Positions 26,871 to 35,670 of a DNA stretch of 64,000 nucleotides are shown here, piece after piece (positions within the stretch are counted from its first letter, which is position 1; every line of letters begins with the position of its first letter). Below the pieces are notes generated by a model. The model was not told the DNA's origin, searched no databases, and saw only the letters and a list, made by a program, of their open reading frames with translations. Both the position numbers and the translations under genes were made by a program. This DNA is from Clostridium hydrogeniformans DSM 21757. GTDB lineage: Bacteria; Bacillota; Clostridia; Clostridiales; Clostridiaceae. The stretch covers positions 62,001 to 126,000 of the forward strand of contig NZ_JMLJ01000008.1 of the NCBI RefSeq assembly GCF_000686705.1. The letters are read 5' to 3'.

Positions 26871-29192
26871 ATGAAAAAAGAAGAAAAGATTCTTCCTTTA
26901 ATTCCTTTAAGAGGGATGGTAATCTTTCCAAATATGATATTACACTTCGATGTAGGAAGAGAAAAATCTTTAATGGCTTTAGAAGAAGCTATGATAAATG
27001 AACAAAAAATCTTTTTATCAGCACAAAAAGAGGCAAGGGTTGAAGAACCAAGCCAAGATGATATATATGAAATAGGTACTATATGTACTATAAAGCAACT
27101 TCTTAAGTTACCTGGAGATACAGTGAGAGTGCTAGTTGAAGGTGTTGAAAGAGGTAAAATTAAAGAGATTTTAGTGGATGATGAGTTCTATAGAGTTAAA
27201 GTTGAAAGTGTTCCAGATGTAGTTAAAGAAGAGAATATTAATTATCTGGCTTTAACTGCTAAGCTAAAGGATACATTTAAGGAATTCGTAGGATTAAGTG
27301 GAAATCTTCCTCCAGAGATTTTAGATGGATTAGAGGAAATCGAAGATAATTCAAAATTAGTAGATACTATAAGTTCTTACATAACCTTAAAATTAGAAAT
27401 GAAACAAGATATATTAGAAGCAGCTAAACTTGAGGAGAGAATAGAAAAGCTAATTCTTATCCTTAAAAATGAAATAGAAATACTTAAGCTTGAGAAGAAA
27501 ATAGATATTAAGGTTAAAAAGAAAATAGATAAGCTTCAAAAAGATTACTTTTTAAGGGAACAATTAAAGGTGATACAAGAGGAACTTGGAGAAGATGATG
27601 AAGGGCAAAAGGAAATAAAAGAATATAAGAAAAAAATAACTAAAGCAAAGCTTCCAAAAGAAGCTAAAGAAAAAGCCCTTTATGAATTAAACAAGTTAAA
27701 GAATAGCGGAGGATATTCCTCAGAAAGTAGCAATATTAAAACTTATTTAGATTGGCTATTAGCTACTCCTTGGACAAGGGAAACTAAGGATAACATTCAT
27801 ATAAGTGATGCTAGAGAAATCCTTAATAAAGAACATTTTGGTTTAGAAGATGTTAAAGAAAGAATCATTGAATATTTAGCTGTAAAGAAAATTAGTAATT
27901 CCTTAAAAGGGCCTATTTTATGTCTTGTAGGACCACCAGGAGTGGGAAAAACCTCCATAGCAAAATCTGTAGCTCATGCAATTAATAGAAACTTTGTAAG
28001 AGTTTCTTTAGGGGGAGTTAGAGATGAAGCAGAAATAAGAGGACATAGAAGAACCTATGTAGGGGCTATACCAGGAAGAATAGTTTATGGAATGAAAGAG
28101 GCTGATTCTAGTAATCCGGTATTTCTTCTTGATGAAATAGATAAAATGAGTAATGATTTTAAGGGAGATCCAGCTGGAGCCTTACTTGAGGTTTTAGATG
28201 GAGAACAAAATAAGAGCTTTAGAGATCATTATTTAGAGCTAGATATGGATCTATCTAAGGTTATGTTTATTGCAACAGCGAATACCTTAGAGACTATTCC
28301 AAGACCTCTTTTAGATAGAATGGAGATAATAGAAGTATCAGGATATACTTATGAAGAGAAACTTAACATAAGTAAAGAACATCTTGTAAAAAAACAGCTT
28401 AAGGAACATGGGGTAGAGGAAGATAAGATAAAATTTGCTGATTCCTCCTTAAGCTTTATTATAGAATGTTATACAAGAGAATCAGGAGTTAGAAGTTTAG
28501 AAAGAAAAATAGGAGCTGTTATAAGAAAAGCTATAACAGAATTATTAGAAAAAGATAAGACTTCTATTAGTATAACAATAAATCATGTTAGAAAGTATTT
28601 AGGAAAAGAAGTATTCCTTCAAGAAAGAATTGATAAGGAAGATAAAATAGGTGTTGTAACAGGAATGGCATGGACTGCTTATGGAGGAGATATACTTCCA
28701 GTGGAAGTAAGCGTAATGAAGGGCAATGGTAAATTAGAGCTTACTGGACAATTGGGAGATGTTATGAAGGAATCAGCTAAAGCAGCTTATTCTTTAGTAC
28801 GTTCTAGGTCTGAAAGTTATGGTATAGATAATGAGTTTTATAAAAATAAGGATATACATATTCATGCTCCTGAAGGAGCAATTCCAAAGGATGGACCTTC
28901 AGCAGGAATAACTATGACCACTGCCATTATATCTGCCTTATCAAATAAGAAGGTTAGGCATAATGTGGCTATGACTGGAGAAGTTACTTTAACAGGAAGG
29001 GTATTACCTATTGGTGGACTTAAAGAAAAATGTTTAGCAGCCTATAGATCTGGTATAGATACTGTTATAATACCAAAGAATAACGAAAAAGATATAGATA
29101 AAATACCAAAATCCTTAAAGAGTAAAATGAAATTCATATTAGCAGCACAAATAGATGAAGTAATTAAAAATGCTTTAGTTGGAGATGAGTAA
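26871..29192 (+). CDS. lon: ATP-dependent protease LonA
   Basis: Cytoplasmic AAA+ serine protease that removes damaged and regulatory proteins. The 773 residues have the N-terminal substrate-binding LON domain ([15 protein letters not shown]), a coiled-coil linker (about 180-260), the AAA+ core (GPPGVGKTS about 353) and the protease domain with Ser677 (PKDGPSAG) and Lys720 ([10 protein letters not shown]), the same numbering as B. subtilis LonA. engB follows after 2 bp, so they are co-transcribed and probably coupled. Confidence 0.97.
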   Translation: MKKEEKILPLIPLRGMVIFPNMILHFDVGREKSLMALEEAMINEQKIFLSAQKEARVEEPSQDDIYEIGTICTIKQLLKLPGDTVRVLVEGVERGKIKEILVDDEFYRVKVESVPDVVKEENINYLALTAKLKDTFKEFVGLSGNLPPEILDGLEEIEDNSKLVDTISSYITLKLEMKQDILEAAKLEERIEKLILILKNEIEILKLEKKIDIKVKKKIDKLQKDYFLREQLKVIQEELGEDDEGQKEIKEYKKKITKAKLPKEAKEKALYELNKLKNSGGYSSESSNIKTYLDWLLATPWTRETKDNIHISDAREILNKEHFGLEDVKERIIEYLAVKKISNSLKGPILCLVGPPGVGKTSIAKSVAHAINRNFVRVSLGGVRDEAEIRGHRRTYVGAIPGRIVYGMKEADSSNPVFLLDEIDKMSNDFKGDPAGALLEVLDGEQNKSFRDHYLELDMDLSKVMFIATANTLETIPRPLLDRMEIIEVSGYTYEEKLNISKEHLVKKQLKEHGVEEDKIKFADSSLSFIIECYTRESGVRSLERKIGAVIRKAITELLEKDKTSISITINHVRKYLGKEVFLQERIDKEDKIGVVTGMAWTAYGGDILPVEVSVMKGNGKLELTGQLGDVMKESAKAAYSLVRSRSESYGIDNEFYKNKDIHIHAPEGAIPKDGPSAGITMTTAIISALSNKKVRHNVAMTGEVTLTGRVLPIGGLKEKCLAAYRSGIDTVIIPKNNEKDIDKIPKSLKSKMKFILAAQIDEVIKNALVGDE

Positions 29193-29194
29193 GA

Positions 29195-29782
29195 ATGATA
29201 ATAAAAACTTCGGAATTTGTAACCTCAGCAGTAAAGAAAGATCAATATCCAATTACTATGATACCAGAGGTAGCTTTTGTTGGAAGATCTAATGTAGGAA
29301 AGTCTTCCCTTATTAATTCTATTACTAATAGAAGAAGACTTGCAAAGGTTAGTGGAACTCCAGGAAGAACTAGATTAGTTAACTTTTTTCTAGTTAATGG
29401 AGAACATCACTTAGTGGATTTACCTGGATATGGATACGCTAAAGTATCTAAAAAAGAAAAAGAAGGTTGGGGAAAGATAATAGAAGACTATCTTTATATG
29501 AGAGAACCATTAAAGAAAGTTGTACTTCTTGTAGATTGCAGGCATAAGCCAACAGCTGATGATGTTATAATGTATAATTGGATAAAACATTATGGATATG
29601 AGGTTTTAGTTATAGCAACTAAGAGTGATAAAATATCTAATAATGAAAAACCAAAAAGTAAAAAAGTAATTAAAGAAACCTTAAATTTAAAAGAGGAAGA
29701 TAAGTTAGTATTCTTTTCTTCTTTAAATAAAAAAGGTATAGAAGAATTAAATGAAGAGATTTTTGGAAATTTAAATAAATAA
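29195..29782 (+). CDS. engB: Ribosome biogenesis GTPase EngB/YsxC
   Basis: Essential small GTPase needed for 50S ribosomal subunit assembly. The 195 residues show G1 [11 protein letters not shown]2 region [13 protein letters not shown]3 [11 protein letters not shown]4 TKSDKIS and the G5 Ser stretch FSSLNKKG. Start is 2 bp after the lon stop, so expression follows lon. The same lon-engB pair occurs in Bacillus. Strong terminator downstream. Confidence 0.96.
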   Translation: MIIKTSEFVTSAVKKDQYPITMIPEVAFVGRSNVGKSSLINSITNRRRLAKVSGTPGRTRLVNFFLVNGEHHLVDLPGYGYAKVSKKEKEGWGKIIEDYLYMREPLKKVVLLVDCRHKPTADDVIMYNWIKHYGYEVLVIATKSDKISNNEKPKSKKVIKETLNLKEEDKLVFFSSLNKKGIEELNEEIFGNLNK

Positions 29783-29837
29783 ATATATAAGATTTATGAG
29801 AGTAAATAAGCATTTGAATAGGTCATATATATTATTA

Positions 29838-29870
29838 AAATCACTATGTGGAAACATAGTGATTTTTTTG
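29838..29870 (+). terminator. Terminator after engB
   Basis: AAATCACTATGT and ACATAGTGATTT with a GGAA loop, followed by TTTT. Confidence 0.93.
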
Positions 29871-29947
29871 TATCAAAAATAAATTGGTAGAATAGTATGT
29901 ATTATAAAGCTAATGAAAAAGTAACCAATTAGAAAGGAGGAAGTAAA

Positions 29948-30430
29948 GTGGATATAACAACTCTCCTAAGTGGATTAAGTAATGGGAAAATAGATAAAAA
30001 CATGGCTGATACCATATCTAGTTGCTTTGATAATGAAGGTAGAAGTAACAACAACTCGTGGCTAATAATCTTATTACTACTTTTCTCAGGTGGATTTGGA
30101 GGCAACAACTGTGGAGGAGGCGGTGGCTTTGGAAACTGTGGAGGAGGCTGTGGGTATCCAGGATCTGGATATTACACTTACTACGATCCATGCGTAAGAG
30201 GCAGTAATTGTAGCTTTAATAGTAATTTAAATTATGTTCAACCAAATTACTGCTATCCACAAGGCGGTTGTTTCCAGCCAAACTATTATGGCAATAACTG
30301 CGGGAGTGGATGTGAAATATTCTTCCTAATCATATTAATATTCCTATTAGGGGGAAGAGGTTTCAGGTCAAATTGTAACAATAGAAACTGTGGTGACTGT
30401 TCTGAATTAGACTTCACCCAAATTAATTAG
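29948..30430 (+). CDS. Gly/Cys-rich protein with two hydrophobic stretches
   Basis: 160 residues, GTG start behind AAAGGAGG. A polar N-terminal region (about 1-36) is followed by a hydrophobic stretch (WLIILLLLFSGGFGG), a Gly/Cys/Tyr/Asn-rich middle (CGGGGGFGNCGGGCGYPG) and a second hydrophobic stretch (IFFLIILIFLLGG) before a Cys/Asn-rich tail. About 13 cysteines. It has the composition of spore-coat or exosporium-type structural proteins, but the family is not recognised and the spore link is inference. First of three adjacent genes of similar low-complexity type. Confidence 0.75.
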   Translation: MDITTLLSGLSNGKIDKNMADTISSCFDNEGRSNNNSWLIILLLLFSGGFGGNNCGGGGGFGNCGGGCGYPGSGYYTYYDPCVRGSNCSFNSNLNYVQPNYCYPQGGCFQPNYYGNNCGSGCEIFFLIILIFLLGGRGFRSNCNNRNCGDCSELDFTQIN

Positions 30431-30434
30431 TGTA

Positions 30435-30476
30435 ATTGGGCTTAAGTAAAATATATTTAAACCCAATAACTTAAGC
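30435..30476 (+). other. Interleaved inverted repeats (pseudoknot-like)
   Basis: ATTGGG (30435-30440) matches CCCAAT (30462-30467) and GCTTAAGT (30440-30447) matches ACTTAAGC (30469-30476). The two stems interleave, so they form a pseudoknot or are alternatives. Confidence 0.5.
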
Positions 30477-30532
30477 TATTAAAAATACAAAGGCAAAATT
30501 AAAAAATCAACCATAAAAGGGAGGAAATAATA

Positions 30533-30919
30533 ATGTCAAGATGCAAATGTAAACAAAGTTGTTGTACAGTATGTTCAGCACCAATGCCATGTGGACCATT
30601 ATATCAAATATCACAAGTTCAACCTGTTCAATATGCTCAAATGCCATATAGCGGATTTGGTGGTCAAGGCGGATATGGTGGAAACTGTGGATTTGGCGGA
30701 GGCGGAATATGGTGGTTAATAATATTATTCCTATTATTCTGCAATAATGGATTTAATGATAGATGTGACAATGGATGCCACAATGGAAATAGAAGAGACT
30801 TTGATAACAATAACATCCTAGTTATAATACTATTATTATGCTGCTTCTGTGGAGGCGGATTTGGTGGATTTGGTGGCTGCGGCGGATTTGGTGGAAGAGG
30901 ATTTGGCGGCTGCTGCTAA
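30533..30919 (+). CDS. Gly/Cys-rich protein, paralogue-like
   Basis: 128 residues starting MSRCKCKQSCCTVCSAPMPC, a Cys-dense head. The middle is Gly/Tyr/Gln-rich with a hydrophobic stretch (IWWLIILFLLFC), then an Asn/Asp-rich part, a second hydrophobic stretch (ILVIILLLCCFC) and a Gly/Phe/Cys tail ending GFGGCC. The alternation of two hydrophobic stretches with Gly/Cys regions matches the upstream neighbour, so they are probably distant paralogues. GGGAGG ribosome site. Function is unknown; disulfide or metal cross-linking is plausible. Confidence 0.75.
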   Translation: MSRCKCKQSCCTVCSAPMPCGPLYQISQVQPVQYAQMPYSGFGGQGGYGGNCGFGGGGIWWLIILFLLFCNNGFNDRCDNGCHNGNRRDFDNNNILVIILLLCCFCGGGFGGFGGCGGFGGRGFGGCC

Positions 30920-30965
30920 TAACTAAAATCAAAATAAAAAAATACCGAACCTAAAAGAAGGTAAG

Positions 30966-30996
30966 TTTTGGAGGGTCTAGAGTTGACCCTCCAAAA
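30966..30996 (+). other. Hairpin before the repeat-protein gene
   Basis: TTTTGGAGGGTC (30966-30977) pairs perfectly with GACCCTCCAAAA (30985-30996). No T-tract follows on the plus strand. It may terminate weakly or stabilise the downstream mRNA. Confidence 0.55.
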
Positions 30997-31027
30997 AAAT
31001 ATAATTGGGAGGAGGGAATTACCATAA

Positions 31028-31609
31028 ATGTCAAAACATAAAAGGGGAAGAAACAGAGAACAAGATTATATGCAAAGTCCTATGTTCAATCCCAATATGA
31101 TGCATCCCAACATGATGCCACCGAATATGATGAACCCTAATATGAATATGGGACATAATCCTAATATGATGGGGAATATGAATCCTAATATGGGAGGAAG
31201 TATGAATCCTAATATGGGAGGGAATATGAACCCTAATATGGGAGGGAATATGAATCCTGGTATGGGTGGTAACATGGACCCTAATATGGGAGGAAATATG
31301 AATCCTAATATGGGGGGCATGGGAAACCAGTCAGGAAATCCATTGATGAATATGCTAAATGGAGTTGATATAAATCAAATAAGTTCACTTTTAGGTGCCT
31401 TTGGTATGGGAAATAACTCTAAAAAACAATATAGTGAAGAGAATAATAGGGATGAATTTACTGGAAGCTTTGGAGGGGAGGCACCTATAACTAGTGATGA
31501 TGATGTGACACACTTTTTAGGTGCCATAAAACCATTTTTACCTCCCAATAAAGTTAAGGTAATAGATAAGATTATAGACATGTATATAAGTGGAGAGTTA
31601 GAGGATTAA
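31028..31609 (+). CDS. Protein with MNPNMGGN octapeptide repeats
   Basis: 193 residues. A basic head (SKHKRGRNRE) leads into Met/Asn/Pro-rich sequence, then six copies of an 8-residue MNPNMGGN unit (about residues 51-97). A non-repetitive acidic C-terminal domain follows (about 98-193) that resembles small helical domains (ISSLLGAFGMG, KPFLPPNKVKVIDKIIDMY). The C-terminal part could be a real folded domain of about 60 residues. Spacing between GGAGG and the ATG is long (about 11 bases). Spore-surface function is a guess from composition and neighbours. Confidence 0.75.
   Translation: MSKHKRGRNREQDYMQSPMFNPNMMHPNMMPPNMMNPNMNMGHNPNMMGNMNPNMGGSMNPNMGGNMNPNMGGNMNPGMGGNMDPNMGGNMNPNMGGMGNQSGNPLMNMLNGVDINQISSLLGAFGMGNNSKKQYSEENNRDEFTGSFGGEAPITSDDDVTHFLGAIKPFLPPNKVKVIDKIIDMYISGELED
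31178..31318 (+). repeat. 24-bp coding tandem repeats
   Basis: Six imperfect tandem copies of a 24-bp unit encode MNPNMGGN variants (GGS, PGM and DPN changes). Such in-frame repeats tend to change copy number between strains. Confidence 0.85.
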
Positions 31610-31636
31610 GAGTTTCGAAAGAAACTCTTTTATTCC
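31608..31636. terminator. Bidirectional terminator repeat protein / bactofilin
   Basis: AAGAGTTTC and GAAACTCTT with a GAAA loop; A-rich on one side and T-rich on the other. Confidence 0.85.
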
Positions 31637-32025
31637 TCTATATAGTCAACTTTTTTATTCCCCATTATACACTTGCCATCTAAAGATCCGTTTTCATTGA
31701 TAATTATTTTCTTAACGGTAATATCTCCAGTAACTTTTCCAGTATCCTCTATGGTAAGTATATCTTCACAAGAAATATTACCTTCAACACTTCCTTTTAT
31801 AGAAGCATTTTTACAAGAAATATTTCCTTTATACTTACAAGAAGGGCCTATTATTATGTCATCAATCCAATTTATATCCCCTTCCACAGAGCCGTCAATT
31901 TGAAGAAGTCCTTCCCCACTTATATTTCCAGTTATTGAGCAATTTTCACCTATAAGAGTTTCTATTCTTTCTAAGGTTTTTTGAGATTTTGAATCCTTAT
32001 CTTGGTTTGAAAAGCCATTAAACAT
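31630..32025 (-). CDS. Bactofilin (polymer-forming cytoskeletal protein)
   Basis: 131 residues of DUF583/bactofilin type: a right-handed beta helix with short repeating rungs such as CSITGNISGEGLLQIDGSVEGDI and SIKGSVEGNISCED-type units, flanked by a short polar head and an acidic tail. Bactofilins self-polymerise without nucleotide and scaffold cell-shape, wall or flagellar proteins. AGGAGG start. It is convergent with the repeat-protein gene. No M23 peptidase partner is adjacent here. Confidence 0.9.
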   Translation of the reverse strand: MFNGFSNQDKDSKSQKTLERIETLIGENCSITGNISGEGLLQIDGSVEGDINWIDDIIIGPSCKYKGNISCKNASIKGSVEGNISCEDILTIEDTGKVTGDITVKKIIINENGSLDGKCIMGNKKVDYIEE

Positions 32026-32060
32026 ATAAACATCCTCCTTAAAATTTATAATATAAAAAT

Positions 32061-32090
32061 GTATAAATAAAAATAGTTTTGGTAATAATA
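32061..32090 (+). promoter_or_regulatory. Sigma-F/sigma-G-type promoter
   Basis: GTATA (32061-32065), 15-bp spacer, GGTAATAATA (32081-32090). Both boxes and the spacer match the published B. subtilis sigma-F consensus GYWTA-15-GGNRANANTW in every defined position. It points away from bactofilin toward the RNA at 32097. Confidence 0.65.
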
Positions 32091-32096
32091 TAAATG

Positions 32097-32192
32097 TGAA
32101 TAGGAGATAAACTCCTAATAGCTAAAGAAATATTAGCTATAACAAAACCCCCCATCCCCCTTTGGGTCGCATTATTGCGACCCTTTAATTTT
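32097..32192 (+). ncRNA. Candidate forespore small RNA with C-rich loop
   Basis: Predicted RNA of about 95 nt starting 7 nt after the sigma-F-type -10. It has hairpin TAGGAG/CTCCTA (32101-32117), hairpin ATAGCTAA/TTAGCTAT (32118-32140), an unpaired AACAAAA then C6-AT-C5 (32148-32160), and an intrinsic terminator GGGTCGCA/TGCGACCC (32164-32183) plus T-run. No reading frame fits. The C-rich tract is complementary to G-rich ribosome sites, as in several Gram-positive regulatory RNAs. CsfG, a forespore small RNA conserved in endospore formers, is a possible identity that I cannot confirm. Confidence 0.65.
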
Positions 32193-32286
32193 TTTAGGGA
32201 TATAATTCTGATATTTTATAAAAGGTAACATTTAACATAAGAATTAAAATAGTTAAGTTAAATTTTAAAGGGTAAAAATAGAGTTC

Positions 32287-33216
32287 CTAAATGGATAGTG
32301 AATTTATTTTAAATTCATTATTTGAATTTTTATCTATTATAAGGTTAACTTTAAGAGAGTAAGATTTATTAGAGTTATCATCTTTTCCCTTTCCTTTGAA
32401 GTCTAAGTTCCATGTTACCTCAGTTATATTTCCACTATTATCCCATTTACTATCTGTAAAGTATCCTTGTATAAAGCTAACCTCATAGCATTCAGAGGAA
32501 ATTTTATCAATAGCATAAAGGGAACTTTCTCCAAACCCCTGGTAAAACACATCAGGTTTATATTCTTCACCATAAGGAAGGCTCTCTATATAAGTTATAA
32601 AATCCATAATAGACTTCTTTCCAGGAAGCAGGGAAGAATCAAAACTATAATTTTCTAGTTTTTCATTAATCATCATATAATAACCTAAATCTATATTTCC
32701 TTTATTGAGGGTACCAGTAATAAGCTTTGGAGTTTTGTTATTTTTATAATCTAAGAACCCTAATATATTACCGTTAGAACAAAATATGTCTTTAAATTCC
32801 TTATTATGAAAAGTGAATATATGTTGTATTGGAACACCATTTTCAGAACTTTGAATAAAAATTTCAGGGATTTTATCTCTTGAAATATCATGTATTCTTA
32901 AGTTGATAGGATAATCCTCTTTAAATTTACCTAAAGAGTTTAATTTATTATTACATTTAAGATAGTAGTTTTTTTTATTAGATGATATTTCAACGTAATA
33001 GTTATTGTCCTTAGTGCCTATATATATATTATCTTTAACCCCATCACCAGTTAAATCCACATTTAAATCCTCTTTATATCTTAAAGGGTTTAAAGTATTT
33101 AAAGCTTTAGAAGAAGTTTTTACTCTCCAGAGTATTAGTAGGGAGAATAAGAAGGCAACGGCAAAGATAATACTTAGTAAATGATTTTTCTTTAAAATAA
33201 GTATTTTAACTTTCAA
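32287..33216 (-). CDS. Membrane-anchored protein with a TGDG calcium-like motif
   Basis: 309 residues, TTG start behind GGAGGTGAT. An N-terminal membrane helix (LLSIIFAVAFLFSLLILW, about 12-29) tethers an extracellular domain. Just outside is NVDLTGDGVKDNIYIG, a DxxGDGxxD loop of the kind seen in FG-GAP/VCBS calcium-binding repeats; a second related segment is HDISRDKIPEIFIQ. The remaining 200 residues are beta-rich and unrecognised. It is divergent from the solute-binding lipoprotein gene, with 91 bp between them. Confidence 0.8.
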   Translation of the reverse strand: MKVKILILKKNHLLSIIFAVAFLFSLLILWRVKTSSKALNTLNPLRYKEDLNVDLTGDGVKDNIYIGTKDNNYYVEISSNKKNYYLKCNNKLNSLGKFKEDYPINLRIHDISRDKIPEIFIQSSENGVPIQHIFTFHNKEFKDIFCSNGNILGFLDYKNNKTPKLITGTLNKGNIDLGYYMMINEKLENYSFDSSLLPGKKSIMDFITYIESLPYGEEYKPDVFYQGFGESSLYAIDKISSECYEVSFIQGYFTDSKWDNSGNITEVTWNLDFKGKGKDDNSNKSYSLKVNLIIDKNSNNEFKINSLSI

Positions 33217-33307
33217 TAATTATCACCTCCATTAATTATATGTTTGGTACATATAATTAATTAATCTACACATCATATAATTAGAATATTTTATAGGAGG
33301 GAAGAAT

Positions 33308-34261
33308 ATGAAAAAAATATTAAAATTTATAGGGGTTCTTCTCTTGATTTCTATGACTTTTATTTCTTGTGATAGCAAAAAGTATAAAAATATTAGTGAA
33401 AAGGATAGTATAAATGTTTTTGTAGTTGATATAAAAAAAGATACCATGGAGGAGGTATTTTCAAAGGTTTTTAAAAAATTTGAGAAAAAAAATAGTATTA
33501 AAATAAATACAATATACTCAAAGGATAAAAAAGTATTAGATGAGATTCTAAATAACGAAAAAATTGATCTTATTATAAGTAGTAGAAAAAATTTAGTCAC
33601 CTTAAAAGAAAAAGGCATATTAAAGAATCTAGATTTTTTGGTAAAAGAGAATAGTATTAAAGATAGGTTTTATGACTCATTTACTTTACTTGGGCTAAAA
33701 GAAGAAAGCTATTATGGTATAGGAGTGCTTCCTTATACTTTAGAGGTAATATATAATAAAGGAACTATAACTGGAGTCCCAGATAAGAAAGAATTAAAGA
33801 ATAAGAATATAACTATACCAGTAATACTTCCTGAAGAAGTAAAATTAGAAGAAATTTATAAGCTTATGGATATTAAGGATGAGAAGATTAAAGAAATATT
33901 ATACGTAGGAAGAAAGGAAGAACTTATATCTATAAATAATGGGGAAATACCAGTGGCAGTTATATCATCTTATTATGCTAAAGATATAGATAAAAGTAGA
34001 GTGAGTATTTTTGATTACTCTAAAATTTATAATTATCCTATATTTATTGATGGGATAATGATGGTTCCAGAAAGAGGGAATATTAATATGGAAGTTTTTA
34101 ATCTTATAAAGTTTGCATTAAGTGATGAAGTTCAAGAGGAGTTTTCAAAGGAAGGTCTTATAGGGGCTAATAAAAAAGTTAATGAGATGTTTAAAGGAAA
34201 ATATGAAGAAGTAATAGTGAATCATATAAAAAAGGGTATAATATATAATATAAAAGAATAA
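33308..34261 (+). CDS. Orphan extracellular solute-binding lipoprotein
   Basis: 317 residues. A signal peptide ends in a lipobox-like MTFISC, so the protein should be lipid-anchored at Cys21 region. The mature part has a type 2 periplasmic-binding-protein pattern: INVFVVDIKKDTMEEVFSKV, DLIISSRKNL, YGIGVLPYTLEVIYNKG and DEVQEEFSKEGLIGANK near the C terminus. No permease or ATPase genes are next to it, so the transporter and ligand are unknown; iron, sugar or a sensory role are all possible. AGGAGGG start, shared bidirectional terminator with perR. Confidence 0.85.
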   Translation: MKKILKFIGVLLLISMTFISCDSKKYKNISEKDSINVFVVDIKKDTMEEVFSKVFKKFEKKNSIKINTIYSKDKKVLDEILNNEKIDLIISSRKNLVTLKEKGILKNLDFLVKENSIKDRFYDSFTLLGLKEESYYGIGVLPYTLEVIYNKGTITGVPDKKELKNKNITIPVILPEEVKLEEIYKLMDIKDEKIKEILYVGRKEELISINNGEIPVAVISSYYAKDIDKSRVSIFDYSKIYNYPIFIDGIMMVPERGNINMEVFNLIKFALSDEVQEEFSKEGLIGANKKVNEMFKGKYEEVIVNHIKKGIIYNIKE

Positions 34262-34300
34262 AGCTTAAAATAAGGCTATAGCCTTATTTTAAGCTTTATT
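34258..34300. terminator. Bidirectional terminator lipoprotein / perR
   Basis: A long perfect palindrome (AAAGCTTAAAATAAGGC with GCCTTATTTTAAGCTTT, TATA loop) with A and T runs on both sides. Its right arm overlaps the last codons of perR. Confidence 0.88.
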
Positions 34301-34708
34301 TGCTTTGCACTGAGGACAAACCCCATAGAAATAAAGTTTATTAGTGAAAATTTCATATTCAGTAAAATTTTGTACATCTGAATTTAAATTTTCAAAACTA
34401 ACTCCTTCTACATCATCTACCTTACCGCAACTTACACATTGAATATGAGGATGTATTCCTATCTTTCCATCATATCTAAAGTTACCTTCACCAACATTTA
34501 TTTCCTGAACTAAATTAACTTCTACAAGGGTTTTTAATGCCTTGTAAACAGTAGCTAAGCTCATAGTTGGATAAGAAGGTTGTAGAGCTTTGTATATGAT
34601 TTCAGCAGATGGATGATCTTTAGTTGATTGAAGATATCTGTATACTGCAATTCTTTGAGGTGTTAGTTTTAATTTTTTTTCTCTGAAAATAGTAGTTATA
34701 TTATCCAT
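34289..34708 (-). CDS. perR: Fur-family regulator, PerR type
   Basis: Metal-dependent repressor of 139 residues. The winged helix is KLTPQRIAVYRYLQ and SLATVYKALKTLVE. The structural zinc site is CVSCGK plus CPQCKA. The metal-sensing segment RYDGKIGIHPHIQC has the Asp/His set of PerR (Fe or Mn with peroxide-reactive histidines). In C. perfringens-type anaerobes PerR controls oxidative-stress genes; the thioredoxin-like gene divergently upstream may be a target. The PerR and Fur subfamilies are not separable with full certainty by eye. Confidence 0.88.
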   Translation of the reverse strand: MDNITTIFREKKLKLTPQRIAVYRYLQSTKDHPSAEIIYKALQPSYPTMSLATVYKALKTLVEVNLVQEINVGEGNFRYDGKIGIHPHIQCVSCGKVDDVEGVSFENLNSDVQNFTEYEIFTNKLYFYGVCPQCKANKA

Positions 34709-34736
34709 AAAATCACCCCTATATAGTGTTACTTAA

Positions 34737-34765
34737 ATTATATAATAGAAATTATTAATTGTCAA
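34737..34765 (-). promoter_or_regulatory. Consensus sigma-A promoter of perR
   Basis: On the minus strand TTGACA (34760-34765) and TATAAT (34737-34742) are separated by exactly 17 bp, a perfect vegetative promoter. No clear PerR box (TTATAATNATTATAA) overlaps it. Confidence 0.85.
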
Positions 34766-35087
34766 AAGTTATTTAATAATATAAATATTCTTTAGGCAGA
34801 GTACAAAAATTTATCATAAATAAGAATATTATATAATAAATAATTAATAATAGACTATATAAATATAATTAATAAGAAATATTATATAACATAATGTGAT
34901 TTAGTGCTATATAATATTAATATTTTATTAAAAAATATGTTAAATCACGATTTAGAATAAATAACTCCTTTAAGTAATATAATGGAAATTATTTATTGGT
35001 AATAAAATTTTTCTATTATAGGTGATTAAATAGTACTCTTAATATATAATAGTATTTAACAAATATTTTTAATAAAGGAGGATTACT
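34766..35087. other. AT-rich gap before thioredoxin-like gene
   Basis: No gene is visible. GTGATTTA (34896-34903) and TAAATCAC (34941-34948) form an 8-bp inverted repeat 37 nt apart. TTATTTATTGGTAATAA near 34992 is a loose dyad. Neither is assigned. Confidence 0.5.
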
Positions 35088-35564
35088 ATGATAGATATAT
35101 CTAAAAGTGTAGATTTTAATACTTATATGAGGGATAAAGATGAGGAGCATTTTAACATATATAAGAATACTGTATTAAGTGATGAAACTAAAGATACAAT
35201 AAAGTCATTAAATGAAGAGAGAAAGGTACTGATTTTTTCAGAAGGATATTGTCCAGATTGTACAGTAGCTATTCCTTTTATAAAAAGATTAGAAGAAGAA
35301 AATAATAATATAGAATTAAAATTTTTTAAAAGAGAAGGAAATGAAGAGTTTTTAGAAGAAGCAGTAGGGGATGCAAGAATACCTAGTATTTTAGTTTTTG
35401 ATGGAGAGATGAACCCACTAGGAGCTTATGTAGAGTTTCCAGAAGAGTTAAAAGAGAAAATACAAATAAGTAATTTAGAGAATAAAAAGCATATTGTTAA
35501 AGAATTTAGAGAAGGAAAATATAATTCTTTAATAGAGGAAAGCTTTTTAGATATATTAAAATAA
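35088..35564 (+). CDS. Thioredoxin-fold protein with CPDC motif
   Basis: 158 residues. The active-site segment is FSEGYCPDCTVAIPFIKRL, with the cis-Pro-like RIPSILVFDGEM later, a thioredoxin fold. An N-terminal 45-residue helix extension and a helical C-terminal tail surround it. Likely thiol-disulfide exchange in the cytoplasm (no signal peptide). It is divergent from perR, suggesting an oxidative-stress link, but I see no PerR box. AAAGGAGG start; perfect terminator after. Confidence 0.88.
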   Translation: MIDISKSVDFNTYMRDKDEEHFNIYKNTVLSDETKDTIKSLNEERKVLIFSEGYCPDCTVAIPFIKRLEEENNNIELKFFKREGNEEFLEEAVGDARIPSILVFDGEMNPLGAYVEFPEELKEKIQISNLENKKHIVKEFREGKYNSLIEESFLDILK

Positions 35565-35600
35565 TAAAAGGTAGGGGAAACCCTACCTTTTATTATTTTA
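35558..35600. terminator. Terminator after thioredoxin-like gene
   Basis: AAAATAATAAAAGGTAGGG pairs with CCCTACCTTTTATTATTTT across a short loop; it reads as a terminator in both directions. Confidence 0.93.
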
Positions 35601-35670
35601 ATTAAGATATATGTTTTTAAAAGTATACAATTCTTAAATAGTATACTTTTAATCAAGAGTAATTTATCTC

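Noticed and set aside
34737-34790. PerR box in the perR promoter
   Set aside because: The AT-rich dyads near it do not match TTATAATNATTATAA at enough positions.
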